Positions 47,092 through 56,579 of a DNA stretch of 64,000 bases are shown one piece after another. This DNA is from UBA1952 sp965246855. GTDB lineage: Bacteria > Bacteroidota > Bacteroidia > Chitinophagales > Chitinophagaceae. The position numbers and the translations under genes were made by a program. The notes under the pieces are model-generated. The model did not search any database. It was not told the origin of the DNA and saw only the letters and a list, made by a program, of their open reading frames with translations. How positions within the stretch are numbered: the stretch's first letter is position 1; each line of letters starts with the position of its first letter. Where the stretch lies: assembly GCA_965246855.1 (NCBI GenBank), contig CBDFFP010000004.1:62001-126000 (forward strand). Reading direction: 5' to 3'.

Positions 47092-47124
47092 CACCTCTTC
47101 TCTATTATTTTGCGCCTTCTTCCC

Positions 47125-47553
47125 ATGAAAATTCTGCTCCTCAACGGCCCTAACCTAAACCTTCTCGGCGAGCGCGAGCCGCACATTTATGGCCGCCAGA
47201 GCTTTGAAGAATACCTCAAAACCCTGCAAAAAGATTTCCCCCAAACGGAGCTTCTCTACCGCCAAAGCAACGTGGAGGGCGAGCTGATAAACCTCCTCCA
47301 CGAACACCGCAAAACCGTTGGCGGCGTGGTGCTAAATGCGGGTGCTTACACCCATACCAGCCTTGCCCTTGCCGACGCGGTGGCGGCGATTTCTGTGCCG
47401 GTGATTGAGGTACATCTCTCCAACATCTTCGCCCGCGAGGAGTATCGCAAAACCTCTTTTATCGCCGCGAAGTGCTTAGGAAGCATCAGCGGTTTCGGGC
47501 TGGAATCCTACCGGCTTGCGGTAGCTTTTCTGGTGCAGAACCCTTTGGTATAA
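47125..47553 (+). CDS. aroQ: 3-dehydroquinate dehydratase, type II
   Basis: The 142-residue protein has LLNGPNLNLLGEREPHIYG, the catalytic Tyr loop, and NAGAYTHTSLALADA with EVHLSNIFAREEYRKTSF. It catalyses the third step of the shikimate pathway. The ATG at 47125 is chosen because family members start KILLLNGPN. Confidence 0.95.
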   Translation: MKILLLNGPNLNLLGEREPHIYGRQSFEEYLKTLQKDFPQTELLYRQSNVEGELINLLHEHRKTVGGVVLNAGAYTHTSLALADAVAAISVPVIEVHLSNIFAREEYRKTSFIAAKCLGSISGFGLESYRLAVAFLVQNPLV

Positions 47554-47590
47554 AGCCATTCTCCTGACGAGGGCGCTGTTTTTCTCCTCT

Positions 47591-47791
47591 GGGGACTTCC
47601 CCACAAGCTTTGGGGAAGTCCCCATTTGTTTTGGGGATTTCCCCGTGAGTTTTGGGAAATCTCCCATGCACTTTAGGGACTTCCCCATAAATCTTGGGGA
47701 GTTCCCTGTATGATTTGGGAATTCCCCCATGATTTCTGGGGAAGTCTTTATAAATTTTGGGGAGTTCCCCATGTTTTTGGGGAACTTCCCC
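47591..47791. repeat. Ten palindromes at a 21-bp period
   Basis: Ten sites of the form GGGGA-nn-TCCCC (12 bp, the last 13) start at 47591, 47612, 47633, 47654, 47675, 47696, 47717, 47738, 47759 and 47779. The spacing is exactly 21 bp eight times and 20 bp once. Between them is an AT-rich spacer (usually CAT...TTT). The array ends 48 bp before the start of the unknown gene at 47839. It could be a multi-site operator, a series of RNA hairpins in the 5' leader, or a structural DNA element. Confidence 0.95.
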
Positions 47792-47838
47792 AAAACATGG
47801 GAACGTGAAGTAGATTTGTGGTGAAATCCCTTCTCGTT

Positions 47839-48504
47839 ATGCCCAAAGACAGCATTTTCCCTTCCAGAGAAACCGCTTTTGATAGTTTTATAACCATAGT
47901 GGTTCCTTATCTGGTTAGCAATGGCGCGCGCTTTGGTATCAATACGGCGCGCCGCACCGTCCTTACCAATGCGGCGGCCAACTGGACGGCGGCCTATGCC
48001 AAAACCACAGACCGGGGTACGCGCACCAAGAATGATGTAGCCGACAAAAACGCGGCAAAGGCCAGCCTTCAGGTGCTGGTGCGGGAGACGTGCCGGGCGC
48101 TGCCTGTATTTGTTCTTACCCCTACCGACCGCAATACGCTGAACCTGCGCCTGCGCGACCGGGCCACCCCTACCCCGGTGCCTGCCACGAAGCCCGTTGT
48201 ACAGGTGGACACGCGCATGCGGCTGCAACATACCGTTCATTATTTCGACAGCAGTAGCAACAGCCGGGCGAAGCCCAAAGGGGTGCTTCAGTGCGAAATC
48301 TGGTACTACATCAGTCCTAACGGCGCACCACCCGCCCGGCAGGAGGATTATTGCTACTTGGCCGTGAACCGGGCCACGCCCTATACGGCGCATTTTGAGG
48401 GGGCCGACGCGGGCAAGGCGGTGTATTATGTGCTGCGCTGGATGAACACGCGCAACGAACCCGGCCCGTGGAGCGCGGTGGTGATGGCGACGATAACGGG
48501 TTAG
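47839..48504 (+). CDS. Conserved protein of unknown function with C-terminal Fn3-like end
   Basis: The 221-residue product has no signal peptide or membrane segment. The N-terminal half is helical and Ala/Thr-rich. The C-terminal part (YYVLRWMNTRNEPGPWSAVV) looks like the last strands of a fibronectin-like domain. I recall similar unnamed proteins in Bacteroidota and other environmental bacteria, but no function. A GTG at 47818 is an alternative start. It is preceded by the 21-bp palindrome array. Confidence 0.75.
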   Translation: MPKDSIFPSRETAFDSFITIVVPYLVSNGARFGINTARRTVLTNAAANWTAAYAKTTDRGTRTKNDVADKNAAKASLQVLVRETCRALPVFVLTPTDRNTLNLRLRDRATPTPVPATKPVVQVDTRMRLQHTVHYFDSSSNSRAKPKGVLQCEIWYYISPNGAPPARQEDYCYLAVNRATPYTAHFEGADAGKAVYYVLRWMNTRNEPGPWSAVVMATITG

Positions 48505-48515
48505 GAAAAAGCATT

Positions 48516-49472
48516 TCAGGCAAACCGGTATCCCCGCAGAAACGCGGCAATGTCCATGCGCTTTTTGCCGTCCAGTTGCACGTCTAACGCATAAAGCCAA
48601 CCGTCGGCGCAGGCAAAGCGCAGGAAGGTTTTGCCGTCGGTTTCGTAGGGACACGCCGCGTGTGTCTCCACTTCTGCTTCTGCATTTTCGGCGGACAAGC
48701 GGGGCGCATCCCCGTCCCTTTCAAACCGGCTTTTGTAAATGCGCAAGCTCTTTCCATCCAAAGAAGTAAACGCTGCCGGGTGTGGCGAAAGGCCGCGCAC
48801 GCGGTTATGAACGGCTTCGGCGGGAAGGGAAAAATGGAGCGCGCAGTCTTCCTTAAAAATCTTGGGCGCGTGGCGCAGTTCCGCCGTTTGCCGGGGCTGC
48901 GGAACGGGCGATAAGCGTCCTTCGGAAAGGCCGGCAACGGTTTTCACCAGCAGCGTTGCGCCCAGGTGCATCAGCTTTTGATAGAGGCTTCCGAAATCGT
49001 CTTCGGGCAGGATGAGCGTTTCTTTTTGAAGGAGAATGCCGCCTGTGTCAATCTCCTGTTGCAACTGAAAAGTAGTTACGCCCGTAAACGCTTCGCCGTT
49101 GATGATGGCCCAGTTAATGGGTGCTGCGCCCCGGTATTGCGGCAGAAGGGAGCCATGAACATTTACCGTTCCGCGCCGCGGCATGGCCCACACCGCTTCG
49201 GGCAACATGCGGAAGGCAACCACGACGTGTAGTTCTGCATTCAGGCTTTTCAGGCTTTCCAAAAACGCCGGTGCTTTCAGCTTTTCGGGTTGCAGCAGCG
49301 GAAGGCCGTTTGCAAGCGCATATTTCTTCACCGCTGATTCGCTTAACTGCTGACCACGCCCGGCGGGCTTGTCGGGAGCGGTAACGACGGCAGCTATGTC
49401 GTGGCCGCTGTCCAACAAGGCGTGAAGGGAAGCAACGGCAAAATCGGGCGTTCCGAAGAAAACAAGGCGCAT
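48516..49472 (-). CDS. fmt: Methionyl-tRNA formyltransferase
   Basis: The 318-residue protein has VFFGTPDFAVASL, the formyl-THF site region with VNVHGSLLPQYRGAAPINWA (catalytic Asn/His) and QQEIDTGGIL. It formylates initiator Met-tRNA. The ATG at 49472 is preferred to 49541, which adds non-conserved residues. Confidence 0.95.
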   Translation of the reverse strand: MRLVFFGTPDFAVASLHALLDSGHDIAAVVTAPDKPAGRGQQLSESAVKKYALANGLPLLQPEKLKAPAFLESLKSLNAELHVVVAFRMLPEAVWAMPRRGTVNVHGSLLPQYRGAAPINWAIINGEAFTGVTTFQLQQEIDTGGILLQKETLILPEDDFGSLYQKLMHLGATLLVKTVAGLSEGRLSPVPQPRQTAELRHAPKIFKEDCALHFSLPAEAVHNRVRGLSPHPAAFTSLDGKSLRIYKSRFERDGDAPRLSAENAEAEVETHAACPYETDGKTFLRFACADGWLYALDVQLDGKKRMDIAAFLRGYRFA

Positions 49473-49540
49473 GGGGCAAAGTAATGGGCAATGTGAGAAA
49501 TGGGGAGAATGTGGTAATGCGGTAATTCCCCCTACTATCA

Positions 49541-50002
49541 TCAGGAAAGCGACATCGCTACATTCTCCCAGCCGTCGTCAAACCGCACTTCCGGGCTGTA
49601 TTTCCGGTAAAAGGTTTTTGCTGGTTCGTTCCAACTTAACACCTGCCACACCATGCCGGAGCAGCCAGCCTTCCGGCCCTCTGTTTGCAGCGAGTCCATC
49701 AAGGCCTTCGCCACACCCGCGCGCCGCCATGCTTCTTCTACATACAAATCTTCCAAGTAGAGGCGCTTTCCTTTCCACGTAGAATAGCGCAAATACCACA
49801 ACGCAAAGCCTATCACTTCCCCACCTGATACGGCTACCAGTGCGCGCCAGGCTGGATTTTCGCCGAATCCATCTTCTGTAAACTGGGCCAGCGAAAGCGT
49901 TACTTCGTACGGCGCGCGCTCATATTCGGCCAGCTTTCGGATAAGGTTATAAATTGCGGGCACATCTTTTACGGTGGCGGCGTGTACGAAAAAGTCTTTC
50001 AT
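49541..50002 (-). CDS. GNAT-family N-acetyltransferase
   Basis: The 153-residue protein has LYLEDLYVEEAWRRAGVAKALM, the acetyl-CoA-binding motif, and WNEPAKTFYRKYSPE. The pattern is like the diamine acetyltransferase group (substrate amines or polyamines), but the substrate is not certain. It is divergent from porX. Confidence 0.88.
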   Translation of the reverse strand: MKDFFVHAATVKDVPAIYNLIRKLAEYERAPYEVTLSLAQFTEDGFGENPAWRALVAVSGGEVIGFALWYLRYSTWKGKRLYLEDLYVEEAWRRAGVAKALMDSLQTEGRKAGCSGMVWQVLSWNEPAKTFYRKYSPEVRFDDGWENVAMSLS

Positions 50003-50061
50003 TCCGTTTTAGTAGCGGTTTTCCTTCCGCAAATCTCTTTAAAGCTTCCTTCCTTTTTTTG

Positions 50062-51627
50062 ATGAACAATACCATTCAAGGCGAAATTATCTGGGTGGAC
50101 GACGAAATCGCGTCCCTCAAATCTCAAATGCTTTTCCTCAAGGGCAAAGGCTACAACGTAACCCCTTTCTCCAACGGCCACGACGCGCTGGAATATCTCA
50201 GCGACAACTACCCCGATGTGGTGCTGCTGGATGAATCCATGCCGGGCCTCACGGGGCTGGAAACGCTTTCGCGCATCAAAGACATTCGTCCGCTCTTGCC
50301 AGTGGTAATGGTGACGAAAAACGAGGCGGAGAACATCATGGAAGAAGCCATCGGCGCGCAGATTGCCGATTACCTTATTAAGCCCGTGAATCCGAATCAG
50401 GTGCTGTTGAGCCTGAAGAAAATCATGGACAGCAAGCGGCTGGTGAGCGAGGCGACAACCACCGCATTTCAGCAGGAATTCCGCAACCTTTTCATGCAGC
50501 TTTCTTCTGCGCCCAATGCGGAAGAGTGGAAGGAGCTTTACGCTAAACTGGTGCGCTGGGAATTGGAATTGACGGCTTCGGATGCCCCGGAAATGCTCCA
50601 GATTTTGCAGTCGCAAAAGGAAGAAGCCAACACGTCGTTCTTCAAGTTTATCTCCAAAAACTACGTAAACTGGATTGGTGGGAAAGATGCCGGTGCGCCG
50701 CTGCTTTCGCACGAGATCATGGCCCGGAAAATTTTTCCGCACATAGAGCCGGGCGTGCCATCGTTTATGGTGTTGATAGACAACCTGCGCTACGATCAGT
50801 GGAAGGTGATTGAGCCAACGCTGACAGAGCTTTTCCGCGTGGTAGAAGAAGACTCTTTCTACTCTATTCTGCCCACCGCTACGCAGTACGCGCGTAACGC
50901 TTTTTTTGCTGGAATGATGCCTGCGGACATTGCCCAGAAATTCCCCAAAGACTGGAAAAACGACGACGACGAAGGCGGCAAAAACCTGTCGGAAGAACTC
51001 TTTCTCCGCGATAATCTGAAGCGCAACCGGTTGGAGAATATCAAAGCGACGTACACTAAAATCACCAACAACCACGACGGAAAGGAGTTTGAGGACAACA
51101 TTCACAACTACCTCAAAAATGACCTTAATGTGGTGGTCTACAACTTCGTGGACATGCTGAGCCATGCGCGTACCGAGATGGAAGTGTTGAAGGAACTGGC
51201 AGGCGATGAGGTAAGCTATCGCTCGCTGACGGTGAGTTGGTTTGAGCATTCGCCGCTGTACCGTGCGCTGAAAAAAATCGCCGACAAAGGCATTCAGCTT
51301 TTCATCACCACCGACCACGGAACAGTGCGCGTGCAGAAGCCCAGCAAGTGTGTGGGTGACCGTGCTACAACCGCCAATCTGCGTTACAAACACGGGCGCA
51401 ATCTGGCTTTTGAGGAGAAAGATGTGCTTGCTTTCCGCGATCCGAAACTGGCGGGATTGCCGCGCCCCAATGTCTCTTCTACCTTCATCTTTGCGAAGGA
51501 AGATATCTTCCTCTGCTATCCCAACAACTACAACCACTACGTGCAGTATTACCGCAACACTTTCCAGCACGGCGGCATCTCGCTGGAAGAGATGATTGTG
51601 CCGGTGGTGAGGCTGGTGGGCAAGTAG
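50062..51627 (+). CDS. porX: PorX-type response regulator with PglZ domain
   Basis: The 521-residue protein has a receiver domain with acidic residues Asp13/Asp14, phospho-acceptor Asp57, Thr85 and Lys107, then a helical linker and a PglZ-like alkaline-phosphatase-fold domain (MVLIDNLRYDQW, TTDHGTVRVQKP). This architecture and length match PorX, which with PorY controls the type IX secretion genes. The ATG at 50062 is preferred to the upstream one. Confidence 0.93.
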   Translation: MNNTIQGEIIWVDDEIASLKSQMLFLKGKGYNVTPFSNGHDALEYLSDNYPDVVLLDESMPGLTGLETLSRIKDIRPLLPVVMVTKNEAENIMEEAIGAQIADYLIKPVNPNQVLLSLKKIMDSKRLVSEATTTAFQQEFRNLFMQLSSAPNAEEWKELYAKLVRWELELTASDAPEMLQILQSQKEEANTSFFKFISKNYVNWIGGKDAGAPLLSHEIMARKIFPHIEPGVPSFMVLIDNLRYDQWKVIEPTLTELFRVVEEDSFYSILPTATQYARNAFFAGMMPADIAQKFPKDWKNDDDEGGKNLSEELFLRDNLKRNRLENIKATYTKITNNHDGKEFEDNIHNYLKNDLNVVVYNFVDMLSHARTEMEVLKELAGDEVSYRSLTVSWFEHSPLYRALKKIADKGIQLFITTDHGTVRVQKPSKCVGDRATTANLRYKHGRNLAFEEKDVLAFRDPKLAGLPRPNVSSTFIFAKEDIFLCYPNNYNHYVQYYRNTFQHGGISLEEMIVPVVRLVGK

Positions 51628-51672
51628 AGGCACGTTGTTTTTTGCAGCCGTCAGGAGTCTCCAACCGCATTC

Positions 51673-52638
51673 ATGAATCCTTTGTCCGCCGACGCGCTGC
51701 CGCGTCTCATCGCCCAGATTGAAACTGTTATTCGCGGCAAGCGTCCGCAGATAGAAATTGTCTTAACGGCGCTTCTGGCAGGTGGTCATGCCTTGCTGGA
51801 GGACAATCCTGGAACCGGAAAAACCGTAATGGCGCGGACGTTGGCGCAGTGTATTTCCGGGAATGCAGCGGAGGGACATGCCGTTTTCAAACGCATCCAG
51901 TTCACGCCCGACCTCCTACCACTAGATCTTATCGGTGCGCATATTTTTGATGACCGCAGCCGCGATTTTTCTTTCCGGCGCGGGCCGATTTTCTGCAACA
52001 TCCTGCTGGCCGACGAGATAAATCGCGCTTCGCCCAAAGTGCAGAGCGCACTCTTGGAAGCGATGGCAGAAGGACAAATCACCACCGGCGACCAGACGTA
52101 TTTGTTGGAGAAAGTCTTCTTTACCATTGCCACCCAAAACCCGGTGGAGATGGAAGGCACATATCCCCTGCCCGCCGCGCAGCTGGACCGCTTTTTTGTG
52201 AAGCTCCACTTCGGCTACGTGGATGAAGAAACGGAGTTGGATATCTACCGCTCTTACGCAGGCATCGGGCAAAACCTTACCGACCTGCAAGCCGTGCTGA
52301 CGCTGGACGACGTGGTGGCTTTGCAGCGCGAAGCGGAAGCTGTTTTTGTCCACGAAGAAATCCTGCGCAGCGTTGCGCATATCGTCCGCCGCACACGCGA
52401 ACACGACGGTATTACGCTGGGCGCTTCCACCCGCGCGGGCATTGCTTTCATCCGTTGCCTACGTGCGTTTGCACTGGTGCAGGGCCGCGATTTTGTGGCA
52501 GAGAATGACGTTCCCACCCTTGCCCATCATGTGCTGCATCACCGGCTCGCTTTTCGCAACCGCGAGGCGAAAGCAGGCGCTTTGGAAGAGATTGTACGCA
52601 CTGAAGCGGACCGGCTTTCCCGGCTGAAACTGTTTTAA
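51673..52638 (+). CDS. MoxR-family AAA+ ATPase
   Basis: The 321-residue protein has Walker A EDNPGTGKTVMA, Walker B LLADEINRASPK, and the ATQNPVEMEGTYPLPAAQLDRF sensor segment of MoxR proteins. These act as chaperones that assemble or activate partner (often VWA-domain) proteins. No VWA gene is adjacent. It lies 45 bp after porX. Confidence 0.92.
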   Translation: MNPLSADALPRLIAQIETVIRGKRPQIEIVLTALLAGGHALLEDNPGTGKTVMARTLAQCISGNAAEGHAVFKRIQFTPDLLPLDLIGAHIFDDRSRDFSFRRGPIFCNILLADEINRASPKVQSALLEAMAEGQITTGDQTYLLEKVFFTIATQNPVEMEGTYPLPAAQLDRFFVKLHFGYVDEETELDIYRSYAGIGQNLTDLQAVLTLDDVVALQREAEAVFVHEEILRSVAHIVRRTREHDGITLGASTRAGIAFIRCLRAFALVQGRDFVAENDVPTLAHHVLHHRLAFRNREAKAGALEEIVRTEADRLSRLKLF

Positions 52639-52651
52639 AAAAAACGGGTTT

Positions 52652-54682
52652 ATGCAGGAGAAATTTCTACAGAAAAGAGGCTTTTGGTTGGCCTTCTTTT
52701 TCCTGCTTTTTGGCTGGAACACCACCTTCGCGCAAGGCATTCCCAAATCACCACAGCGCCGCGAGATAGACGCGAAGCGCACGGTGCTGAACATCTATTC
52801 CGAAGAAGCCGGGCCGCGCAGCCGCGAATTTCTCCGCATTGACAGCACCTATTACGTGGGCTGGCTCGTAAATGGCATGTCTAAGTTTAACCGCGCGGCA
52901 GATGCGGTTGGATTTAAAGCGGCAAGCACTGCTTTGGAAACCTGCCTGCGCCACTGCGAGCGCGACTATGCCCGGCAACTTCGCACCCGCACCACCGACC
53001 TCGGAAGCTATTTGAACCTTTATCCGCTACAAACGGATTACGCGACAGCCGTCTCTACATTGGTGCAATGCTATTCCAATCTGGAGCAGCCGCAACAGGC
53101 TTACAATACCATTCGCCGTTACCTGCGCCAGAATTTTCAGCGTGACTTTTTTGACCCGTACAACATGCTAATGTGGACGGTGCATCGCAGCCGCATCTAC
53201 ACGGCAGACCGCTATCCTTTTCTTCAAAACAGCATTGACGCGAACGAGAAGCTGGCCGCGCGTTTTTTGGATAGTTCGGTGCAGCGTATTGAAAAGTCGG
53301 CGCAGTACAATTCCGGCTTTTTTACGCCCGAAAGCTACCGCTCCGATTACATGGGCGTGTATCATTACAAAGCCATTCTCCACAGCTACAACTTTGCCAT
53401 TGACAGCGCACAACGCTATTATGATTTGCTGTCGGAAGGCGGGCAACCAAGCCACAACAACTACGGAAATTTCCGGGCTGTTTGCGGCGATTTTCGCACG
53501 GCAGAGCAGCAATACGCGCTGGCGGGATTGATGGAAGGTGGCGACAACCGCTTGCAAGAATGGGCCTATTTTTCTTCGCTCCTCCACATCTATAAAGGAC
53601 AGCCCAAAGAAGGCATCCGGCTGGCGGGAAATATGGTGGACGAGCATACCTCGCAGCCCGGCTACGGCTGGTATCTGATTGCCAAAGCGCGCTGTCTGGC
53701 TTATGACGGACAGATAAGCGAAGCCGAAAAAACGTTGGAAAAAGCGTCTGAATTCCGAGAGTTACACATTGGCACTTCGCTGGGACAGACACACTATGAT
53801 TTCGCCATTGGGCTTCAAAAACTGTTCATCGCTGAGCGGCGCGCGCAGATGGTGAAGTTTGAAAATCGGGGCTGGTGGTACCGGCCTGCGGCGCTGGCGG
53901 AAATGGCGCGGCGCAAGAGTTTGCTGGCGCTCCAACGCTTTCTGCTCATCAACCAACTGGCCCGGAACCCGGAGCGCGACCGCGTGATTTACAAGATATT
54001 CTCTTCGGAAAGCGTGGTGGGCTGGGATGAAATCTGGACGTTGATTTCCGGCTTTTCTACTTCTTATTTTCTGGAGAAGATGCAGCCGCAGATAACCGCA
54101 GACCCGCGTCCGCGCGTGCGCAAATATTTTAGGTATTTCACCGCGCGGCTTTTGATGCAACAGGATGAAAAGGAAAAAGCGCGCAGTTTCCTCAACGGCC
54201 TCAATCCTTTTGACGGACAAACAGACCCGGATTATGAAGGACTGCTCTTTGCCCGCAAAGCCCTCGCACAGGCGCAAATGGCGGATGATGAAGACGATGA
54301 AGGGAAGCGCGACAGCTACCTGATGGAAGCGGCAGAGATGTATCCGCAACTCCTGCCCTTCTCTGAAATGCGCATTCCTATGCGACTTGTCGTTAGCGGA
54401 CGAGAAGACAAAAAAGCATTGGCGCGCCTGCGTCGCTGCAACTTGAACTTGGAACCCACAGGCGACGCCCTCTCGGCATACCTGCGCTTTGAAGTGTTGG
54501 ACGAGAAAATGGTGCGTGTCCACTACTCCGTTATTGCCGCCAGCGGCAGGCTGCTGGTGATGCCGCAAAGCTGCACCTACGAGCGGAAAAAGGCCGAAAG
54601 CGCGGGAATTGAATTGGCTTACCGGCTGTTTGGGGTGAGCGGCAAAATGCCTGCGGAACCGGATGCGCTGGCGGGGTTTTAG
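52652..54682 (+). CDS. Large exported TPR-like protein of unknown function
   Basis: The 676-residue product has a signal peptide (ends TTFAQ) and a helical, Tyr- and Arg-rich body with repeated helix pairs that look like degenerate tetratricopeptide repeats (ALETCLRHCERDYA, YDGQISEAEKTLEKASEF). It begins 13 bp after the MoxR gene, so it is likely co-expressed. The function is unknown. Protein-protein contact in the periplasm is a fair guess. Confidence 0.65.
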   Translation: MQEKFLQKRGFWLAFFFLLFGWNTTFAQGIPKSPQRREIDAKRTVLNIYSEEAGPRSREFLRIDSTYYVGWLVNGMSKFNRAADAVGFKAASTALETCLRHCERDYARQLRTRTTDLGSYLNLYPLQTDYATAVSTLVQCYSNLEQPQQAYNTIRRYLRQNFQRDFFDPYNMLMWTVHRSRIYTADRYPFLQNSIDANEKLAARFLDSSVQRIEKSAQYNSGFFTPESYRSDYMGVYHYKAILHSYNFAIDSAQRYYDLLSEGGQPSHNNYGNFRAVCGDFRTAEQQYALAGLMEGGDNRLQEWAYFSSLLHIYKGQPKEGIRLAGNMVDEHTSQPGYGWYLIAKARCLAYDGQISEAEKTLEKASEFRELHIGTSLGQTHYDFAIGLQKLFIAERRAQMVKFENRGWWYRPAALAEMARRKSLLALQRFLLINQLARNPERDRVIYKIFSSESVVGWDEIWTLISGFSTSYFLEKMQPQITADPRPRVRKYFRYFTARLLMQQDEKEKARSFLNGLNPFDGQTDPDYEGLLFARKALAQAQMADDEDDEGKRDSYLMEAAEMYPQLLPFSEMRIPMRLVVSGREDKKALARLRRCNLNLEPTGDALSAYLRFEVLDEKMVRVHYSVIAASGRLLVMPQSCTYERKKAESAGIELAYRLFGVSGKMPAEPDALAGF

Positions 54683-54696
54683 TTTTCCCCAAATAA

Positions 54697-54733
54697 AAAA
54701 AAGCCCCTACACACGAAGTGCTGGGGCTTTTTT
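54697..54733. terminator. Bidirectional terminator
   Basis: An 11-bp stem AAAAAAGCCCC / GGGGCTTTTTT between the convergent TPR-like and ferritin-like genes. Confidence 0.92.
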
Positions 54734-54753
54734 CTGAAAGATTGCTTCCTGAA

Positions 54754-55650
54754 TTATGGAACCAGGAAAGGATCTACAATACTAAGAACAGCAGCCATGT
54801 CAAGCGGCTCGTCGAAGGATTGTGTTGCCAGATCGGACGCGCTGAACGTAGAGGTTACATAAGCGGCATTTATAAGGGACACCACGTTTACGCCCGCTTG
54901 GGTAGTAACATTTTCGCCGTTGTAAGAAGGCTGGATAGCTGCGTTGGCGCTTCCTGCGTTGATGTTGGAATCCGACTGCGTAATCCACGGGCGGATGGTT
55001 CCAGAATTGAGCGAACTGCTGGTTCTGTTGGAGCGCATGTAGCGGATGTGGGCCGCGTGGCGCGCTTCTACCGAGTGGATTTGCAAGGCAGCTTGCAGTA
55101 TCTCGTTGTAGGCATCATCAATAATGCGGGGAGCTTGTCCTTTGTAGGCACGTACACCTGTGTCTTCAAACGTTTGGGAAACGGCCAGGAAAAGGTCGTA
55201 GTCCGAGAAAGCCGCTGCGAAAGGACCATTGCCTGCGCCCTTTGCGCCGGAGAAGTCAAAGCTGGCAGCCGTTTTTGTTATGGGTGTGCCGCCGGCAGTG
55301 GTGATGGTTCTGCGCAGGAAAGCCACGTGCGCCACTTCATGGTCGCGGATGGTAGTGATGGCCGCTTGCGGTGCGCCGGTGGGAACGCCAATAGCGCCGA
55401 AGTTGGCAACGCCTTTCTTGTAGAATTCTGATTCCAGATATTCCAGTGTAAGGGCGAAGTTCAGAATGCCGATAGCATCTGTGGCCGACTGGCCGTAGGC
55501 TTTTTTAAGAAGCCCGCCGAATGCGAAAGGAACAGCCGTAAGCGCGATGCCCTTCATAAAAGTGCGGATAGTCGCGCGACGCGGGGAAGTACGCTCGTAA
55601 AACTCTGGGTCTTCCGCGTGGAGATGGTTGAAAATGTTCTGTAGGTTCAT
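54754..55650 (-). CDS. Exported ferritin-like domain protein
   Basis: The 298-residue product has an N-terminal hydrophobic segment after Arg-rich residues (RRATIRTFMKGIALTAVPFAFGG), suggesting Tat-type export. The four-helix ferritin-like domain shows Glu/His pairs (LEYLESEFY, DHEVAHVAFL, VEARHAAHIRYM) that can bind a di-metal centre. An oxidative or desiccation role is known for some relatives. The family's reaction is open. It is paired with a paralogue 15 bp upstream. Confidence 0.8.
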   Translation of the reverse strand: MNLQNIFNHLHAEDPEFYERTSPRRATIRTFMKGIALTAVPFAFGGLLKKAYGQSATDAIGILNFALTLEYLESEFYKKGVANFGAIGVPTGAPQAAITTIRDHEVAHVAFLRRTITTAGGTPITKTAASFDFSGAKGAGNGPFAAAFSDYDLFLAVSQTFEDTGVRAYKGQAPRIIDDAYNEILQAALQIHSVEARHAAHIRYMRSNRTSSSLNSGTIRPWITQSDSNINAGSANAAIQPSYNGENVTTQAGVNVVSLINAAYVTSTFSASDLATQSFDEPLDMAAVLSIVDPFLVP

Positions 55651-55665
55651 GACCGGAAGAGGCGT

Positions 55666-56394
55666 TTAGGACGTTGGAAGATTAGAAGCGTTCAGCGTTT
55701 CTGTGATGTACTTGCCCGCTTGCGCCAATACCTGGGCAGGCGTTAATGCACCGTCGAGGGCATCGGCATTAACAGCACCGAAAGGAGAAAGAGAATTCAG
55801 ATCAGCAAAAGTGCCGTTGGTAATCAGGTCGCGGATTATGGCTGCGTGGCGGGCTTCCACGCTCACAATTTTACCAGCGATAGTGAGGTAGTCTGCGCTT
55901 TTAATCAGCTTGCCGGCACCATTATAGGCCGCTACACCGAGGTCTTCAAAAGTGCGCGCTGTTGTCAGAACGCTGGTGCGGTCGGTGAAAGTGATGCTGG
56001 TAAAAACGGGCGTCAGGTTTTGGATCGGCGTTGCGCCCGCAGCTGTGATAGCCGCCTTGAAAAACTTCGCGTGGCCGTCTTCGTGCGCGGCGATTTCTGT
56101 CAGCATGGCCTTCTCTGTAGCGGAGGCCCAGCTCATGCCTTCGGTTACCACTCTCGCATAGAAGGCGGCTTCTAGTTGCTCCAGTGCGTAGGCGTAGTTC
56201 AGGATGCCTACATCGCCGCTGCCGAGGTTTACACCGCCGCTGTTGACGTTGTTGTTGTCGTCTTTAGTGCAGGCTGCGGCCAGCATGGTAACACCCGAAA
56301 GCGCACCGGCATAGCCCAGAAAGCGGCGACGATTGAGGGCCTTCTGGGTTGCCGCCGTGATTGCGGATTGCCCAAAATTGTTGTCTTGATTCAT
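55666..56394 (-). CDS. Exported ferritin-like domain lipoprotein
   Basis: The 242-residue protein begins with a twin-arginine-like signal (NRRRFLGYAGALSGV) that ends in a lipobox (LAAAC), followed by an Asp/Asn-rich linker. The ferritin-like helices carry LEQLEAAFY, HEDGHAKFF and VEARHAAIIRDL with the metal-binding Glu/His residues. It is a paralogue of the gene 15 bp downstream, and the two probably form one exported complex. Membrane attachment is predicted by the lipobox. Confidence 0.82.
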   Translation of the reverse strand: MNQDNNFGQSAITAATQKALNRRRFLGYAGALSGVTMLAAACTKDDNNNVNSGGVNLGSGDVGILNYAYALEQLEAAFYARVVTEGMSWASATEKAMLTEIAAHEDGHAKFFKAAITAAGATPIQNLTPVFTSITFTDRTSVLTTARTFEDLGVAAYNGAGKLIKSADYLTIAGKIVSVEARHAAIIRDLITNGTFADLNSLSPFGAVNADALDGALTPAQVLAQAGKYITETLNASNLPTS

Positions 56395-56548
56395 GGATTT
56401 GGGGGGTTAGTGAGTGAAAATTAAACGGTAAGCGGTTGGGACTGGCAATACCGTGCCAGTGCTTTGAAACTGTTTAAGAAAAGGGACTTCTAAAGCCTTG
56501 ATTCTCAACTACGAGTAAACAGGCCTGCAAGGTTTTGGTAGCATCCAA

Positions 56549-56579
56549 AACCTATAAGGTCTCCAAGACCTTATAGGTT
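56549..56579. repeat. Perfect 14-bp inverted repeat at the ABC gene end
   Basis: AACCTATAAGGTCT and its complement with a CCA loop overlap the stop codon of the ABC ATPase gene. It may be a terminator or a dispersed palindrome of the kind also seen at 61539. Confidence 0.85.

Noticed and set aside
47476..48654. A 392-codon minus-strand frame containing an xGxSPKx heptapeptide repeat.
   Set aside because: Most of it is the shadow of the plus-strand gene at 47839-48504 and of aroQ. The peptide repeat simply mirrors the 21-bp palindromes.
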